DNA of 64,000 bases, from NCBI GenBank assembly GCA_030247855.1, contig JAPDRN010000048.1:62001-126000 (forward strand), in the 5' to 3' direction. Position numbers and translations under genes: made by a program. The notes under the pieces are model-generated. The model did no database searches and had not been told where the DNA came from. It saw only the letters and a list, made by a program, of their open reading frames with translations. Shown here piece by piece: positions 33,189 to 44,357 of this stretch; the first letter of the stretch is position 1; each line of letters starts with the position of its first letter. The stretch is from Knufia peltigerae (lineage: Eukaryota > Ascomycota > Eurotiomycetes > Chaetothyriales > Trichomeriaceae).

Positions 33189-36100
33189 TCACAGAGTGAA
33201 CTTCTCCAGGTATTGCCGTGCTGCCTCGATGGCATCGTCGACCTTGCCCTGATCAGTACCAGTACCAATAGCAGTAGGTGCTTTTCCGCCAGCTTTGCCG
33301 CCGACAAGTTTCGACACTTCACTGGACCAGTCTGCAGAGGTAATTCCGGCTTTGACACCATCCTGTATTTCTTGTCAGCTTGATTCTTTTCTACTCGACC
33401 TCATTCGCCCTGTACTTACTGGACTGACAAAGCATCCATGAAACACCTTTCCATCAGGTTCGGATGCATCTGCAACGACAATGTAGACGCTCTTGTCTTT
33501 CAACTTGGTTTGCACATGTTTCACCACATCTGGCACAAGCTTGGGATTTCCGCCGACCGGTAACCTCAGAACGGCTGCCTTGGCGTGCTTGTTCTTCTCA
33601 AAGTACTCCGTGATTGTGTCGGTTGCTTTCTTCAGTTCCTCTTTCTGCATCTTCTTCTGTTGATCGAGAATCTCTTTGGCGACTTTGTTCATTCGCTCTC
33701 GGAGCTGAGATTTTTTGACGGCCGATATCGACAAGGTGTTGAGTTCAATTTGAAGGGCTTTCGCCTCTTGCTCTTTCTGAGCACCAAAAGACATCTCTTC
33801 GAGTTTCTTCAGTCTCTCGGAAAATTCCTTGGCAACGCGCTGGACTTCATATGCGTCCTCACCCGTAACCGCAATGATACGTCGAATGCCCTTAGCGATA
33901 CCACTCTCCTCAAGAATGACCAGATCCTTGATATCAGCAGTGGCCTTGACGTGTGTGCCACCACAGAACTCGATGCTGACAGTCTTCCATCGCTCATCTT
34001 TGACATTCTTCAGGATATCATCAACCTCTACACCGACAGAAACTACCCGTACGGGATCCGGGTAGGTCTCTCCAAACACTGCTCTGACGCCAGAGATCTC
34101 TCGTGCAACGACTAGAGGTACGTCCTTGGCATAGACAGGACAATTCTGTCGGATATACTCCGTGGAAAGATCTTCAACCTTTTGCAAGTCTGCGTCTGAA
34201 ATGCCAGACTTGTGACTGAAATCGAACCGAAGTTTCTCTTGCGCGACAAGAGATCCTCTTTGATCAATACCGTCACCAAGAACTTCCCGCAGAGCAAAGT
34301 TGAGAATATGCGTGCCTGTGTGGTTGTTTCGGATAGGCCATCGTCTCAGCTCGTCATATTCACAGATGGCTTTATGTCCGACCGAGAAGTGGCCGTACTT
34401 CATATAGCCAGTATGTAATACATAACCAGCATACAGTTGCACATTTTCGACCTCGAGTTCGGCCTGGCCATCGATGACGATGCGACCAGTGTCGTATTCT
34501 TGACCACCTTGTTCGGCATAAAAGCATGTCTTGTCGAGGATGATACCAATCTGCTCGCCTTCGGGAATAGATTGCGTGTCAGGGTGGAATTTCTTTGCAT
34601 GGTAAATTGCCTGAATGGTACCAGTGACGTTCTCGAGCCCGTATTTCGCACTGTCGTCCGTCTTCGTAACACCGGGCATCTTTTCGAGTTCGCCGAGGTC
34701 GTGAACATCCAGCTTAAGAAGATCTAGAGCAGCCTTTTTCTCGCCCTTGCTGGCTTCTTTCGCACGCAATCTCGCTGCCTCAAACTCGTTGTCGTCGATA
34801 GAAAGATTCCTCTCTTCTGCCATCAGTCGAGTGAGATCCACAGGGAAGCCAAAGGTGTCGTAAAGACGCCATACATCAGCACCGTGGAGACTCTTCAACC
34901 CCTGACCCTGACTCTTTTGAGCGTACGTCTCGAATTGCCGTTCTCCTCGATCGAGAGTTTTTGCGAATGACAATTCTTCCTCGTTGAGAATTTCTTTGAC
35001 TTCGTCTTCCTTTGCGACGATTTCCTTGAACATGCCACCCATCTGTTCCACCAGACTCGGCACGAGCTTAGCAAAAAAGTCGCCAATTTCGACATTGAAG
35101 TATTTCCGGGCATATCGCGCACCACGACGTAATACACGTCGCACAACATAACCTCGCCCTTCGTTGTTGGGAATACCACCGTCGCTGATGGCGAAGGTCA
35201 GGGTGCGCACATGGTCGGCAACAACCCGATATGCAGTATCAATACCATCCTTGTCCTCTTCGCCAAACTTACCAGAATATGGCCTGGCGCCAGTGACTTC
35301 CTGAATCCGTGCGAATATCGGGGTGAAGACATCCGTGTCGTAATTTGACATCTTGTTCTGCAAGACACTAACCAATCTCTCAAAGCCCATACCCGTGTCG
35401 ACATGCTTGTTCGGTAACGATCGCAAGCTCTTATCTGGCTCTCTATTGTATTGGATGAACACGTTGTTCCAGATTTCCAACACATTGGGGTCATCCTGGT
35501 TGACCAAGTGTGCTGCATTTCGTCCCCCGATTCGATCGTAGTGGATTTCCGAGCAGGGACCGCATGGGCCCTGCTCGCCCATTTCCCAGAAGTTGTCTTT
35601 CATGTTCCCGGGCAAAATGTGATCCTCGGCGACACCAACGCTCTTCCAAATCTCCTTCGCCTCAAGATCCGGTTCCAGTCCGCCAGCTTCGTCGCCTTCG
35701 AAGTACGTGACGTACAGTCTGTCGGGTTCAAGACCGAAGACCTGTGTGAGTAGCTCCCACGAATATGTGATAGCTTCCTTCTTGAAATAGTCACCAAAGG
35801 ACCAGTTGCCCAACATCTCGAAGAAAGTGTGGTGGTAGCTGTCCTTGCCGACATCGTCGAGATCATTGTGCTTGCCGCCCGCACGTATGCATTTTTGAGA
35901 GTTGACCGCACGCTTGTATTGGCCCTCTTTGCTCGTAGGATCGACGGTACCGAGGAATATCGGCTTGAATTGGTTCATACCGGCATTTGTGAAAAGTAGG
36001 GTTGGATCCGATAGTGGTACTACAGGAGAAGATTTCACTGACCTGGGTCAACATCTGTGTGGACTTGAACTGGGAGACACTCACCAAATGTATGACCTCG

Positions 36101-36436
36101 ATCCTCAAAATACTTGAGGAAGGTGTCTCTCACGACAGGAGCACTCCATTTGTGAGGCTTGTCTGCTGTCGTTGAAGCCATTCTGACTGTCGTGTGCCAC
36201 TGCACTCGCCCCAGTGCAGGTGAGTATGGACGCCTGTAGTTTTGTCGACGAGGTCCTTCTGCGCGACACCGATTCGATATTTGGTCCGGTGTTGTCGGCG
36301 TAAGAGACCAAAGTAATCGAATAGACCTTGCAGGCGTGAGGATATGGAAATTGTGAGTCAATGGGGAATTTGTGTATCGAGGGGCAGAACTGATGATTGC
36401 AGCAGGCGAAGCAGCTGTGGCTCTCCAAATCGACAT
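33189..36436 (-). CDS. ala1: Alanyl-tRNA synthetase, cytosolic and probably mitochondrial
   Basis: Class II synthetase charging tRNA-Ala. Exons 36436-36085, 36037-33420 and 33362-33189 give 1047 residues from the first ATG (36436) or 962 from the ATG at 36181 (MASTTADKPHKW). Seen: the catalytic core (SDPTLLFTNAGMNQFKPIFLG, DSYHHTFFEMLGNWSFGDYF), the editing-domain zinc motifs HTGTH (within NHTGTHILNFALREVLG) and CGGTH, and the C-Ala end (SSEVSKLVGGKAGGKAPTA). The 85-residue extension upstream of the inner ATG is rich in Arg, Ser and Ala with very few acids, like a mitochondrial presequence. The two starts would give two compartments from one gene, as known for other fungal synthetases. The last exon (57 codons) completes the C-terminal domain. 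Confidence 0.92.
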
Positions 36437-36798
36437 TCAACCTATTCGAGCACCTTCCAGCGAATCGACGACAACTGTTTTATCACTTGGATCCGCAGTC
36501 TGCCGTATCTTCTCTTCTCTTCATCAATCACCAAGGTAAGATTGTACAAGTACAGCCGCCGACCACCCAGTTCTTCGTGTCAATGCAACAAAGAGTAAGA
36601 AGAAAACAATTTCCTTAGGAGAGTCCTCGAAAGGAATTGGAGAAACAGCCCGTCTCGTCATTCGCAGTCAGCCCTCGTCGTATAGTACCAAGCCACCACC
36701 ACCACCACCACCATCCTCCTCCGTAATAAACGAGGCCGCAACACTCTCTGCAGATAATACACTGATATACAGATCGACGGTTGTATGCGGCGTGAACA
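36437..36798. other. Divergent promoter, AlaRS / unknown gene
   Basis: A 360-bp shared upstream region. Contains an (ACC)n tract about 36693-36713 in the leader of the plus-strand gene. Confidence 0.55.
36693..36713. repeat. ACC microsatellite
   Basis: About seven ACC trinucleotides, about 90 bp before the ATG at 36799. Confidence 0.8.
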
Positions 36799-37776
36799 AT
36801 GATGGCACAACATGCTACCGCGGCTCCTCCAGAATGGCTTACTGCAAATGAACATCGCAGTAACCTCGTCTCGACTCCAGGGAAGCGGAAAGCAGACGAT
36901 GAACTCGAATCCCAATCCAATATATCCTCTCACTTTAAGAAACTCCGCCTAAACCAGAATCACACGTCGAAGCAGTCTATACTGGGGCAGCCTTTGTCCC
37001 CGTCTCAATCCGGACTTTCCTTCCGCCCTCATATAGCCAACACCGACGCCCGGCCTGCGCTTCCTGTACCGGTCGACGAGTCTCACTATACCTCCCAATT
37101 CAACGACCAGTACCCATCCTCGCCGCATCCTATGAGTGAATCGAAGTATGGTGAGAATACTCTTGATGGACAACATCAACCCTATTCTCATTTCGCAAAT
37201 ACACAAAAGCCACCGTCACTCTCGGACTCGGCATTCATGACCGACCGAAGCCCTCCACATCAGACGATTCTCAACGACCGACAAAGAGAGGAGGAGGAGG
37301 AAGAGTCGATGACGGTAGACGAGACTCCGAACCGCATTTTTATAACGAACCTGGCCTCTGAAATCGCCCAGATCGAGGCCGACGAGGCAGCCTCCAAGTA
37401 CAGCGTTTTCCTTCCGGACATTGACAAGAAAGTGTCTGCTCTCCCAGCACACCTCCTCAACACCTACCACGACTCGTCTCGCCTCTCTTCGGTGTCTCCA
37501 ACCATGGCGTCTCCGAGCACGGCACTGGTCCTGTATCGGGATCCGACCAGCATCACTGTACCCGAAGAGGAAGACGCCGTCCGGAAAGCCATCATAGCAG
37601 CACGGCGGAGAGCGAGGGAGAAATCAGCCGAGGACGAAAGAGATAGAGAACGAAGGGAACGACTACACATGGGAGGAGGCGACGGCGATATAGATCTGGA
37701 CGACGACGCCATGACGGATCACTCGTCTCATCGTGATAGAGAAGAAGAGGATCTGGATGCGATGGATATTGAGTGA
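36799..37776 (+). CDS. Conserved fungal protein of unknown function, 325 aa
   Basis: Single exon starting MMAQHATAAPPEWL. The N-terminal half is disordered and Ser/Pro/Gln-rich, with a possible nuclear signal (PGKRKADDE ... FKKLRL). A compact block follows at about residues 178-225: NRIFITNLASEIAQIEADEA, then VFLPDIDKKVSALPAHLL. A charged helix (AARRRAREKSAEDERDRERRERL) and an acidic tail ending DAMDIE close the protein. I recall similar unnamed proteins in ascomycetes but know no function. Probably nuclear, by composition only. Confidence 0.75.
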   Translation: MMAQHATAAPPEWLTANEHRSNLVSTPGKRKADDELESQSNISSHFKKLRLNQNHTSKQSILGQPLSPSQSGLSFRPHIANTDARPALPVPVDESHYTSQFNDQYPSSPHPMSESKYGENTLDGQHQPYSHFANTQKPPSLSDSAFMTDRSPPHQTILNDRQREEEEEESMTVDETPNRIFITNLASEIAQIEADEAASKYSVFLPDIDKKVSALPAHLLNTYHDSSRLSSVSPTMASPSTALVLYRDPTSITVPEEEDAVRKAIIAARRRAREKSAEDERDRERRERLHMGGGDGDIDLDDDAMTDHSSHRDREEEDLDAMDIE

Positions 37777-38600
37777 TCTTGCTGCAGACGAGGAAAGAAG
37801 TTGGATCAAATACAGAGAGACGTTGACCGCTTTTGGCGTGTTGAACAGTTGGTACAGGCTATCAGTACCTGAGATACCCCCATATTTACATTATTACTTG
37901 AAGCGTTAGAAGCGAGTTGCATTTTTTGTCCAATACAATATCGAATTCATCTGATCATACATTTTCGGAAGTGGGTTGGTGAGAAAGTACAAAGCACCGA
38001 TGCAGTGCGTGCGTGCGTGTGTTTCTGTTTGGGTGAACTGAAATGGACTCTGTACTTTTCTGGGGGCAAGAGTAGGTAGTCCTCCAGGCCTGTATCAGGT
38101 GGTAACCTAGTGCGCATGGCAGACGGTTTCCCTTATTCGTTCCACGTAGCCACACGCAGTACCATCCCTCTTGAGATTGGAGTCGAACCTCACGAACCAC
38201 GTCAAGAGACCCGGCTTGAACGTCCTGGCTGGAAGACAATACTGCTTCATCTGGCCGGGACCTTCCAAATCAGGCACACCCGTATGCTTATGCTGGCAGT
38301 GCCGGGCGACAAGTGACCTTTCCACAACGTTGCTCGTGTTGTCGCGAGTAACCCAGTCAACCCCGCGTCGTGGTTGACGCTTTTTTTGTGGCATGTTCAA
38401 GGCAAAAAAAAGACCAGACCTCGAGTCCCGCTTGTCGCGCCTCCCCTTTTGAGGTTTATGTTTGCGTGTTCGTTTGCGTCATGCTGCTCATCCCGAGAGG
38501 CACGTGAAAGCAGTGTGGTCTTGGGATACCCATTCAACAACATTGTCTGTCCCCTCGTCCATGTTCCTTTGTCCTCCGTCACCTTCTCTCCGGTTGTCCT
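37777..38600. other. Intergenic (convergent 3' flanks)
   Basis: Between the unknown protein gene and the RCR-like gene. Nothing recognised except a short GT-rich tract about 38008-38025. Confidence 0.55.
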
Positions 38601-39389
38601 TCATCTCCCAAATGACCCGGCACCACCCGTCATCACGGCAGCAGGGGGAGGTTGACTCGGTCCGCCTTGTGGCGGAGGAGGTCCAGAAGGTGGAGCGTAC
38701 TGTCTATTTTGATCTGGATCGACCTTGTTTCCAGAGGGTGGTGCATATGCCGGGACGTAATCCGGTTCGTGGTAGGCTGTAGATGCCGGAATGTGTTAAT
38801 AGTCACTATTTCCGATTGAAGTCCAAAATAAAATCAAAACAAACAATTTTGGAGTACATCTCGGAGGAGAGTAGCGTGTGCATCAAAAACTTACCAGGTG
38901 GTGGTGGACCATAAACACCCATTTGATATCCCTGTTGGCCGGGTCCGTAAGGGTGATACATTGGCCTCGGTGGCATCTGATAAACTCCCGTCTGCGCCGC
39001 GTATTGAGGGTACCTCTGTGCGAAGGCTAGTCTTTGAGTCCGAGGTACCAGCCATCGATGGTACGCCAACGGAGGTTGTCCTTTACTCATGCGACGACGG
39101 GCGTGTAAGTATCCCAGTAGGAAAAACAGAAAAAAGGCAACCAGAATCGCGGCTATGATGGCCCATTTGATCGCGTAGGCGGTCTAACAGATTACATTCA
39201 AAATTAGTCAAACCTTCGGTACCCCAAAGAACAGTATTTCGCGTTCAAGATGACAAGAGTGGAAGTGTGGAAGTTGGAGGGAAAGATAAAAACACATACC
39301 GAACTGTACCACCAATATCCATTGTCGAAATTGTCGTCGTTGTTGTTGTTGTTTGTGACTTGTCTAGAGAATACTCTGGAACCGTCCAT
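38601..39389 (-). CDS. RCR-like single-pass membrane protein with PY motifs
   Basis: Three minus-strand exons, 39389-39300, 39183-38895 and 38776-38601, encode 184 residues. Seen: a short Asn/Asp-rich N-terminus ending NGYWWYSS, one TM segment (IKWAIIAAILVAFFLFFLLGYL) from about residue 35 to 56, a basic stop-transfer HARRR, the block QPPLAYHRWLVPRTQR, and a long Pro/Tyr/Gln-rich tail with PPPPGAYHEPDY and YAPPSGP. This layout resembles the RCR family (Congo-red resistance; yeast Rcr1/2, Rsp5 adaptors through PY motifs) and related fungal proteins. Exon joins use GTATGT and GTAAGT donors. The family name is tentative; the gene model itself is strong. Confidence 0.78.
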
Positions 39390-41068
39390 GTTTTGCGTCT
39401 CTTTTCAACCCTTTAGACAAGAGGATATCGATCGTTTTTCGTACTCGTAGAGGCTATGGGCCGGCAAGGTTCAGGACTTTGGAAGAAAGGACCGCAGAAA
39501 GGAGAGGGTGATGTTGTGGTTGTTGTAAAAGGTCGTCGATCAGGTGGTAACTCGTTTTGGTTTGTAGTAAAAGAGGTAGGACAGGTGAGTAGATATTTCA
39601 GGTGCACACACACACTCTCTCTCTCTCTGAAACCCCGTATCGTTACCTCAAAGAGTGAACCGTGCTGTTTCGTTATCAGAAATAGATTGGTACAATAGGT
39701 GCTCTGTCATTCGGGAAAGTGACGTTTTCGCTTGGGTTCCCTCTTTCTGCACGGACGTTGGAGGTTAAAATAGTGGTGGGTAGGTGCTGGGTGGTGGCAG
39801 TGCAGTATTAATGAGGACGAGGGAATTCGAGGGTGAAATATGGATAGACAATAGAAGACTACTTTGGTACTCGTAGAGTACGTCAACGACTGGGAGACGT
39901 ACGAGTACTTTTGCGACGTACTCGGTACGGAGGCAAGGTATCAAAGATGATCAAAACAAAAGTGGTTGATTGGTTCTCCGTACTCTCCGTATTTTCTTGA
40001 TTGAATGGATACGAAGAGAAAGAAAAGTAATAATAATGATTGATGTACAGAGAGTACGAAAAAGACGCAACTCGAGAAAAGGAAGAAAGATTGATTTGTC
40101 CTCCCGCGGTCGTTTAAGTTGTTGGTACGGAGTACGTGGTGCAACTAGAAACAAGGACCACGTAACTCCGTACTCCGTGGAGGAAGAGGACGACGACGAC
40201 GACGATCGACGCCACACAGAGTACGATTCTTGTGACTTGGAACCAAAACAACCCCAAACTTTGTCCGGATACCTAGTTTACGACTTCCCTGTACGAGTCA
40301 TCAACTATTGCATCCCCATGCTCATTCTCATTGTCCTATTGTACTCTGTCATGACTACTCCTTGCAGAGTCAAACAACCTGAAAGCCAACTGGATTTCTT
40401 CCTCGCTTCCAATCGAGTCATACTCTGTGCCTGGTCGGTCAACAAGTGGACAGTGGCGCAGGCCAGTTCGAGACACATTTGCCGGGACTGAGACAACGGC
40501 CGATGCTAGAAAGAACCCCCTCCCCCTCCTTCGTAAACTCGTAAACTTCTCCGATGTAGAATGATGTTTGGGGGCTTGTTTCAGAGTCAATAATGACCGG
40601 TTCCTGGTCAACGAATCAATTACTCCGTACAGGTGTAACCTGTGAAACTTGCAACCAATGCGGGAGAGTACTGTTTGTACAACAAACAATGAGACAATTC
40701 TTTCCGTCACCGATAATTGTAACACGCTTCTCGTGTCCGTCCTCCTACGAGATAACAGAGTGTCAGTACCCAATATGATGCCCCTACGCGACTCTCTTTT
40801 GCCACCTCGTCTCGCGAAATCACATGATGAGCCACCCTTACCACTACGACTCCTACTCGTACATCTATGTAGACACCGAGTCACATCCTACGGACCCAAA
40901 GGTGAAGATGAAAAATTGTTTAGATTCATAGTAGCCCAAAGTCAGGCAGGGGCCGAGATTAGAACCAGGACCCAAAACAAACACCTTTTCCTGTGAACGC
41001 TCCGGAAAAATGCTAAGCTACCTAAAATGTAATACATCAATACACGATTTCCCCAAGTTTCTCAATCG
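39390..41068. other. Intergenic region rich in GTAC/CTCCGTA elements
   Basis: Promoter of the RCR-like gene and 3' flank of Hrd1. Between 39860 and 40180 there is a dense set of GTAC, CTCGTA and CTCCGTA words, with exact TACGGAGTAC at 40126-40135 and TACTCCGTAC at 40621-40630. A 173-codon open frame at 39970-40491 lacks any domain signal and was not called. Confidence 0.55.
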
Positions 41069-43720
41069 TCAGTCCGAGTCCTGAACCGAATCTTCAACCG
41101 TGGCATGTTTGCTTCTTGAATCTGTTGGAGCCGACGATGATGAGGATGCAGATGCTTCTGCTTCTGCTTCTGCTTCTGCTGTGTTTTCACTCTCGTTTTG
41201 TCCACCGTTCATTTGAGCTGTTGTGCTTCCGGTGCTCTCGTCACCATTCACTCCGGTGTTAAATCCCCAGGAAGGTAACGGTTGTGATGGAAACACCGAA
41301 CTGTGCTGTGAGTCGGCAGCAACAGTGTTTTCAGTGTTTGATCCATTCCTAATTTCCGTCTGTGCATTCAAAGGTGTTTGCTGCTGAGGAGGTGCAAAGC
41401 TTCCCCAGGTTGGCAGATTCAAACCTGATGCAGTTCCAAAGGGAGTGACGCCCGCCTGTTGGGGGGTCTGTACTGGGTTTTGCTGAGGATGCTCCTGTTC
41501 ATAATCGTTCCCCTGACCACCATTCGCATATTGATTGGACGCTTCTTCTTGACGAGCATTGGTCTGCGGAGTACCTGCTTGGTCTAAAGCTTGTAATCCT
41601 GGAAAGATTTGCCATGCTGATGGGGGGAATATACCCCTATACTGCTGCGGCAGTTGTTCTACAGGAGGCATGTTTGCGGGATTGGGAGGGTTTGGTCGCG
41701 CTGCAAACACACCTGGAGCAGCCGGTCGTCCTCCGAGCCCTACTTCTACTGTTGGATGCAACGGCATCATAGACCAACCTTCTGGCAGCGTAAGGCCAGG
41801 AGGTAACCTATCGCTTCCGGCGGCAATCATGTCGTCTTCAGAACCAGGGTCAAGTCTAACTGCACGTTGCAAATCAGGTGACCTGGGAACCGTACGGTTG
41901 CTGTTATTTGCATTGTTGCGTTCAGTTGTCGGTCTCCTCATGGCACGTAGCCTCGCCAACTCCGCCTGCATCAACCGAAGGACACTCAGCTCCGCACTGT
42001 TCTGAGCCAATTGCTCTGCTTCACGGAATACTTGCTGTTCCAGCTCATCAATACGAGCTTCGGTGCTTCTAGAATTGCCTGATTGACGTCTTCGCCGGGT
42101 TGGCAATCTGATTCCAACGCCTACTTGCCGTTGAGCAGTTGGGTCTGCATTGGCATTCCTATTACCGTTGGCTGGAGGCTGAGGGATGGCCCCTGCATCT
42201 GCAACTTGCTGCTGAATGTCTTGCATCGCGGGGAATCCTCGCATGACACCGACACCAATTCGCAGTGGGCCAAACTGGTAGACTCGTGGCACTGCTCTGT
42301 CATGCGGCTGAGCTTGACCACCGTTAGGTTGCGGAGCTCCGCCTTGCCCAGCACCTGTTCCACCAGCTTGGTTCGTGGACACCACGCTTGATCTGCAGGT
42401 CGGACATATCTGCTGTCTCTCAAGCCAACTTCTCAGGCAAGAAAAGTGCAAGATGTGGCCACATGGTAATTTCTTTGGTCGCATCCTCTCAGCCACAGGA
42501 TTTGGCCGTTGGCCTTCCTGTGCAGCAGGGGCTTGGTAAGGATGCATTTCTTCTCTGCATATTATGCAAACATCCTCTCGTCCAATTTCCTCGGCGGTGG
42601 CGTCTGGGTACCGAGCATTCATATCCCTCGTGGCTGTCCGGTATTTCACAAAGTCTGAGATTCGTTTCAAAAATGATCGCATGGTCAAAAAGACATCCCT
42701 GAGAATGTGTATCGGGAGGCCATAGAACACAAGAAGAATGAAGAAGAAGGCGAGATAGATGAGGAGCTTGTAGAAATCGGTGATGAGGTTGAGATAGAAC
42801 ATGTAGCGACCTTTATCTTCCCACCCTTCTACCTCAACTTCATTCTCGTCAACAGGTTGGCTGAGTGCTTCCCGCGTCACTTGCTCGAGTGTGAGCTGTG
42901 TGGGAGTAGGCGTCACAGCCGCCGCAGGGTCTGTCGGTGCGGCTTGTGGTGCTTGGGACTGTTGAAACTCTGACACCGCGGACTGGAGCCGGTCCTTCTT
43001 GATCTGTTCAATGCGTTGTCGCTTTTGTTCCCTCACAATGCCGATCTCGATCACGTTGATGGCATAGCGTACTGCCGTGCTGATGCTCATGATTGACAAG
43101 ACGGCGAACTCGAAGCCAAACATGACCATCATATCCGGACGTGCCATCCTCATGACCTGTTTCACGATGTATTCCAGCATCGTCAAATCGAAAGCGACGC
43201 TCAGCCCCAGACTAAGAGCAAGCCGTGTGTGGAAAAGTCGTGGATTTCGAGGTGGTTGTTGCTCCAGCACTTCCACGCGACCCTCACCTATCCAGCCCCA
43301 AATCTTGCCAGTAAGAAGTGCGAAGAACATGGCCAAGAAAGACAGACCGATCTCGCCTCTGAATACGGTCATGGCCAAACATGTTTCCGTGACCGCGAAC
43401 CATGCTTTCTCGTATAGTTGTTCCACTTCGATGGGTCGCAGGTTTCCATAGAGTAGTTTTTGGAGTCCAAGTAGGAACGTGCAAGCAATCACAAAGAGGA
43501 GGTTCGTCAGGATCATTAGATTAGCGGAGGACTGAGAGAGATAGACGGCGGCGGAATAGAAGTTGGGTCGCTGTGCCAGAGCTTTGAGAACAACACCGGC
43601 AGCCAGCGCGGCGGAGGTCTACACATCGACAGTCAGTCAGAGGCAGATCGGCAGAAAGAATATAGGATTTGATCTCACCCCAGCGTAGGCTGTCCATCTC
43701 ATCCTCATGCGTACCGGCAT
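41069..43720 (-). CDS. hrd1: ERAD E3 ubiquitin ligase Hrd1 (synoviolin)
   Basis: Exons 43720-43679 (14 codons) and 43618-41069 encode 863 residues. Hrd1 is the multispanning ER ligase and channel core of ER-associated degradation. Seen: multiple TM segments in the first ~310 residues starting MPVRMRMRWTAYAG, including LTNLLFVIACTFLLGLQKLLYGNLRPIE and LLIYLAFFFILLVFYGLPIHILRD. The RING-H2 finger at about residues 365-422 has CIIC, PCGHILHFSC and CPTC, with a longer spacer between the first two pairs, as in fungal Hrd1. The cytosolic tail is long, Pro/Gln/Asn-rich and ends with an (Ala-Glu)n/Ser tract. The tiny first exon is supported by in-frame splice sites and by hydrophobic continuity. Confidence 0.93.
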
Positions 43721-44357
43721 GGTGGTTGTTTGTCGTGCAATGCGATCTCTGGTCTCAAGATGATTTATGGTTGCCGAATTACTGAGGCCATCGTTTGGCG
43801 TTAACCCTCTCCCCGTCGAAAGAGCGAGAAGAGTGAGCTAAAGTAGCAGATATCTAATGTGATACAATCAAGACGGACGTAAAGATTTGGAGTCCCGCAG
43901 ATGGATAGTGATGGTGATGTTGTTACGTGGCAAGGCTAAAGGTGTTCACATCGCATTTCTGTGATATTCCTCCGCAGACCAAGATGGGAAGTGGAAGCAG
44001 CCTCCAACTCCTGTGGCGTCACGCGCACGCCCGTAACACTAATTCCCGACCCTTGGTAGCACAGCGATCAAACCAAGAAAGTACTGCGTACAGATACATA
44101 CTAATTAATTATACGAATGATTGTCCAAATTCATATGTACACGAAATACCCCCTTAGGAGGGGTGGAAAGATCTAATCGACCCGAGGACTACGCCTTCGT
44201 ATGGCGTATTCAATTCCAAACAACCCATCGCGCTTACGCCATAGCTATATCAAAGGGTATCTCAATACCCGTGGTCTGTCTAACATCATACCAATGTTGC
44301 CCTGACGCCTTTCGGAAATGTTATGTACTGCGAAATGAGGAAACAAGGAAACAATTT
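43721..44357. other. Intergenic region
   Basis: Promoter of Hrd1 and 3' flank of the DUF3431 gene. No feature recognised. Confidence 0.55.

Noticed and set aside
39970..40491. 173-codon plus-strand frame in the intergenic block
   Set aside because: Translation mostly reflects repeats (poly-Asp from GAC runs) and has no domain; it ends in low-complexity sequence.
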